Assembly (NCBI RefSeq): GCF_022662105.1
Contig: NZ_JAKMCP010000001.1
Location: 62,001 to 126,000, forward strand
Length of the DNA stretch: 64,000 nt
Reading direction: 5' to 3'
Source: Aestuariivivens sediminis
GTDB taxonomy: Bacteria; Bacteroidota; Bacteroidia; Flavobacteriales; Flavobacteriaceae
Under the pieces are notes generated by a model. The model had not been told where the DNA came from. It worked only from the letters and a program-made list of their open reading frames with translations, and did not search any database. Each line of letters opens with the position of its first letter. The first letter of the stretch is position 1. Positions 62,668 through 64,000 of this stretch are shown here, piece by piece. Both the position numbers and the translations under genes were made by a program.

Positions 62668-64000
62668 CTATAATTGCTTTATGAAGCGCTTTATTTTTTT
62701 TACCATAGTATCCTTACCGCCTTCATGGTAAGCTTCTCCGTATACCCCGTAACCATAACCATAGCCATACCCATAACCATAGCCATACCCATAATTCTGG
62801 TTGGTTTTATGCTTATAAAAGTTGAGGATGTAACTGATGTTTTTCAGTTCCCCACTTCGATACTTGGCATTTACCAATTGCAGCATGCCTTTTTTGGTGT
62901 AATCCAAACGTATGACAAAAAGGGTGGCATCGGCATAATTGGACAGTTCCAACGCATCGGTGACCAGCCCTAAAGGCGGGGTATCCATAACTATCATGTC
63001 ATAAGCATCCCTTAGCCTGTTTATTAAATCAGGCAGGTCGCTGCCCATAATCAATTCGGAGGGGTTAGGCGGTATGGGACCGGAGGTAATGACGTCCAGA
63101 TTTTCCACATGGGTCTTATTTAAAACCATTTCCAATGGTTCTTCACCCATAAAGTAATTCACGATGCCAAGCTCATTATCCAGGTTGAAATCATTAAATA
63201 TTTTGGGCTTGCGTAAATCCATACCCAACAAAAGGGTCTTTTTACCCGATAAAGCATAAGCCGTCGCAATATTGATGGAACAAAAGGTCTTGCCTTCCCC
63301 ACTTACCGAAGAGGTAATCATGAGTGTTCTCCCTAAAACCTTGGATCCATTATGCTGGTTTTTATAAAAAAACTGCAAACTGGAACGAATGGCTCGAAAG
63401 GACTCGGCAACGGCCGACTTTGGCTTCTCCAATACCACCAGGTTGTTCTTATATTTATATTTTCCTACCAAGCCCACAATAGGAATACTCGATAATCGTT
63501 CTACCACATCAGAGCCATGGATGGTGGTATCCAATAAAAAGACGACAAATATGAGAGCCAAAGGCACAAAAAAGCCCATCATAAGGGCGATCATATAATT
63601 GAGGCTCTTATTAGGCCCGATCAACCCACCCCCAATATCTTTGGCTTCGTCTATTACCGAAATATCAGATACGTTGGCAGCCTTCACGATGGCCGCTTCA
63701 CTGCGTTTGGCCAGGTACACATCATAAGCCTCCTGGCTCAGGTCCATCCTGCGTTGTATCTTTAAATAGGTTTGCTGCTCCTCCGGAAGATCGCTTAATT
63801 TCGCCTCCAATGTGGCGATCTGACGGTTAAGGGTCTCTAATTGAATCCCCAAGGTATTTCTTGTCGCATTTACAATTTCAAACAACACATTCTTCTCTGC
63901 ATCGATACGGCTATCCAGTTCCTTAAACAAACTGGAGCCCTCTTTGGTTGTCGCCTCTAAATTTTGACGCTCAATAGCCAGTGCCGTTATTTTCCCAACA
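62668..64000 (-). CDS. wzc: Wzc-type polysaccharide tyrosine kinase/co-polymerase, 3' part
   Basis: The gene is cut by the right window edge, and the reading frame is open from 63999 down to the stop at 62668. Visible parts are a coiled-coil periplasmic region with Glu/Gln/Leu repeats, and one membrane helix (LNYMIALMMGFFVPLALIFVVFLL, a landmark only). The BY-kinase domain has Walker A SSVSGEGKTF, Walker A' LLGMDLRKP and Walker B MIVMDTPPLG. The C-terminus has a striking Tyr-Gly run before a last YGEAYHE. The Tyr cluster is the autophosphorylation site of this kinase family, which controls chain assembly and export. It is first in the locus as seen here. Confidence 0.92.
   Translation of the reverse strand, partial: VGKITALAIERQNLEATTKEGSSLFKELDSRIDAEKNVLFEIVNATRNTLGIQLETLNRQIATLEAKLSDLPEEQQTYLKIQRRMDLSQEAYDVYLAKRSEAAIVKAANVSDISVIDEAKDIGGGLIGPNKSLNYMIALMMGFFVPLALIFVVFLLDTTIHGSDVVERLSSIPIVGLVGKYKYKNNLVVLEKPKSAVAESFRAIRSSLQFFYKNQHNGSKVLGRTLMITSSVSGEGKTFCSINIATAYALSGKKTLLLGMDLRKPKIFNDFNLDNELGIVNYFMGEEPLEMVLNKTHVENLDVITSGPIPPNPSELIMGSDLPDLINRLRDAYDMIVMDTPPLGLVTDALELSNYADATLFVIRLDYTKKGMLQLVNAKYRSGELKNISYILNFYKHKTNQNYGYGYGYGYGYGYGYGVYGEAYHEGGKDTMVKKIKRFIKQL
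62753..62794 (-). repeat. 18-nt tandem repeat coding for the Tyr-Gly tail of Wzc
   Basis: The plus-strand unit CCATAACCATAGCCATAC is present at 62753-62770 and 62771-62788, and begins again at 62789. It codes on the minus strand for alternating Tyr and Gly. Gain or loss of one unit keeps the frame and changes the number of tyrosines by three. Confidence 0.85.

Noticed and set aside
62674-62973. Plus-strand frame with an Ile/Thr/Pro-rich repeat.
   Set aside because: It is the antisense of the Tyr-Gly repeat in wzc and has no independent support.

Overview
The window looks like a chromosomal segment of a member of the Flavobacteriaceae (Bacteroidota), probably a marine one. The grounds are the A+T-rich base composition, Bacteroidota-type genes (a PUR/DUF3276 nucleic-acid-binding protein, a PorV/PorQ-type outer-membrane protein, a DUF1573 lipoprotein, a cyclophilin-FKBP fusion, a long NusB), the absence of clear Shine-Dalgarno sites, and several sequences fitting the Bacteroidota -7 element TAnnTTTG. 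The genus is not decided by what I can see, and I saw no rRNA, tRNA, CRISPR array or intact transposase.

Left part (about 0.2-22.5 kb): mostly core genes on both strands. In order: nusB-DUF1573-yajC (minus); an exporter-type ABC protein and a PUR protein (plus); a phospholipid acyltransferase, a bile-acid/sodium-symporter-type carrier, a CsaA-like protein and a DUF3500 protein (minus); a thioredoxin-fold protein (plus); GNAT, DinB/YfiT and cyclophilin-FKBP genes (minus); a formylglycine-type sulfatase (plus); recQ (minus); a kpsF-tatC-CMD-lptB run (plus); DUF808 and pssA (minus); and a PorV-like plus DUF4105 pair (plus).

Right part (about 22.5 kb to the right edge): one very large surface-polysaccharide locus, all on the minus strand and therefore read from the right edge leftwards. 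It starts with a Wzc-type tyrosine kinase/co-polymerase cut by the window edge and a UDP-sugar 4-epimerase. A Wzm/Wzt ABC exporter follows, then about 30 kb of sugar-assembly and tailoring genes. It ends with a Wzy/WaaL-type membrane protein, a GT4 enzyme and the polyprenyl-phosphate sugar-phosphate transferase that would start chain synthesis. I count 15 glycosyltransferases (ten GT4, four or five GT2 depending on subdivision, one GT14-like), seven SAM-dependent methyltransferases and four sulfotransferases from different subfamilies. There is also an MBOAT/SGNH O-acylation pair, a CysE-like acetyltransferase, an asparagine-synthetase-like ligase without a glutaminase cysteine, a transglutaminase-fold protein and a WbsX/GH99-like protein. 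The likely product is a heavily decorated (sulfated, methylated, acylated) cell-surface glycan. This is inferred from gene content; the structure cannot be read from sequence.

Between two parts of the locus lies a 1.6 kb gene-free block (28410-30025) packed with mosaic, hairpin-rich repeats and a 43-nt tandem array. Copies of two of these repeat families, in the opposite orientation, lie 10 kb away behind lptB (18064-18390). These repeats and the multi-sulfotransferase glycan locus are the most unusual contents of the window.
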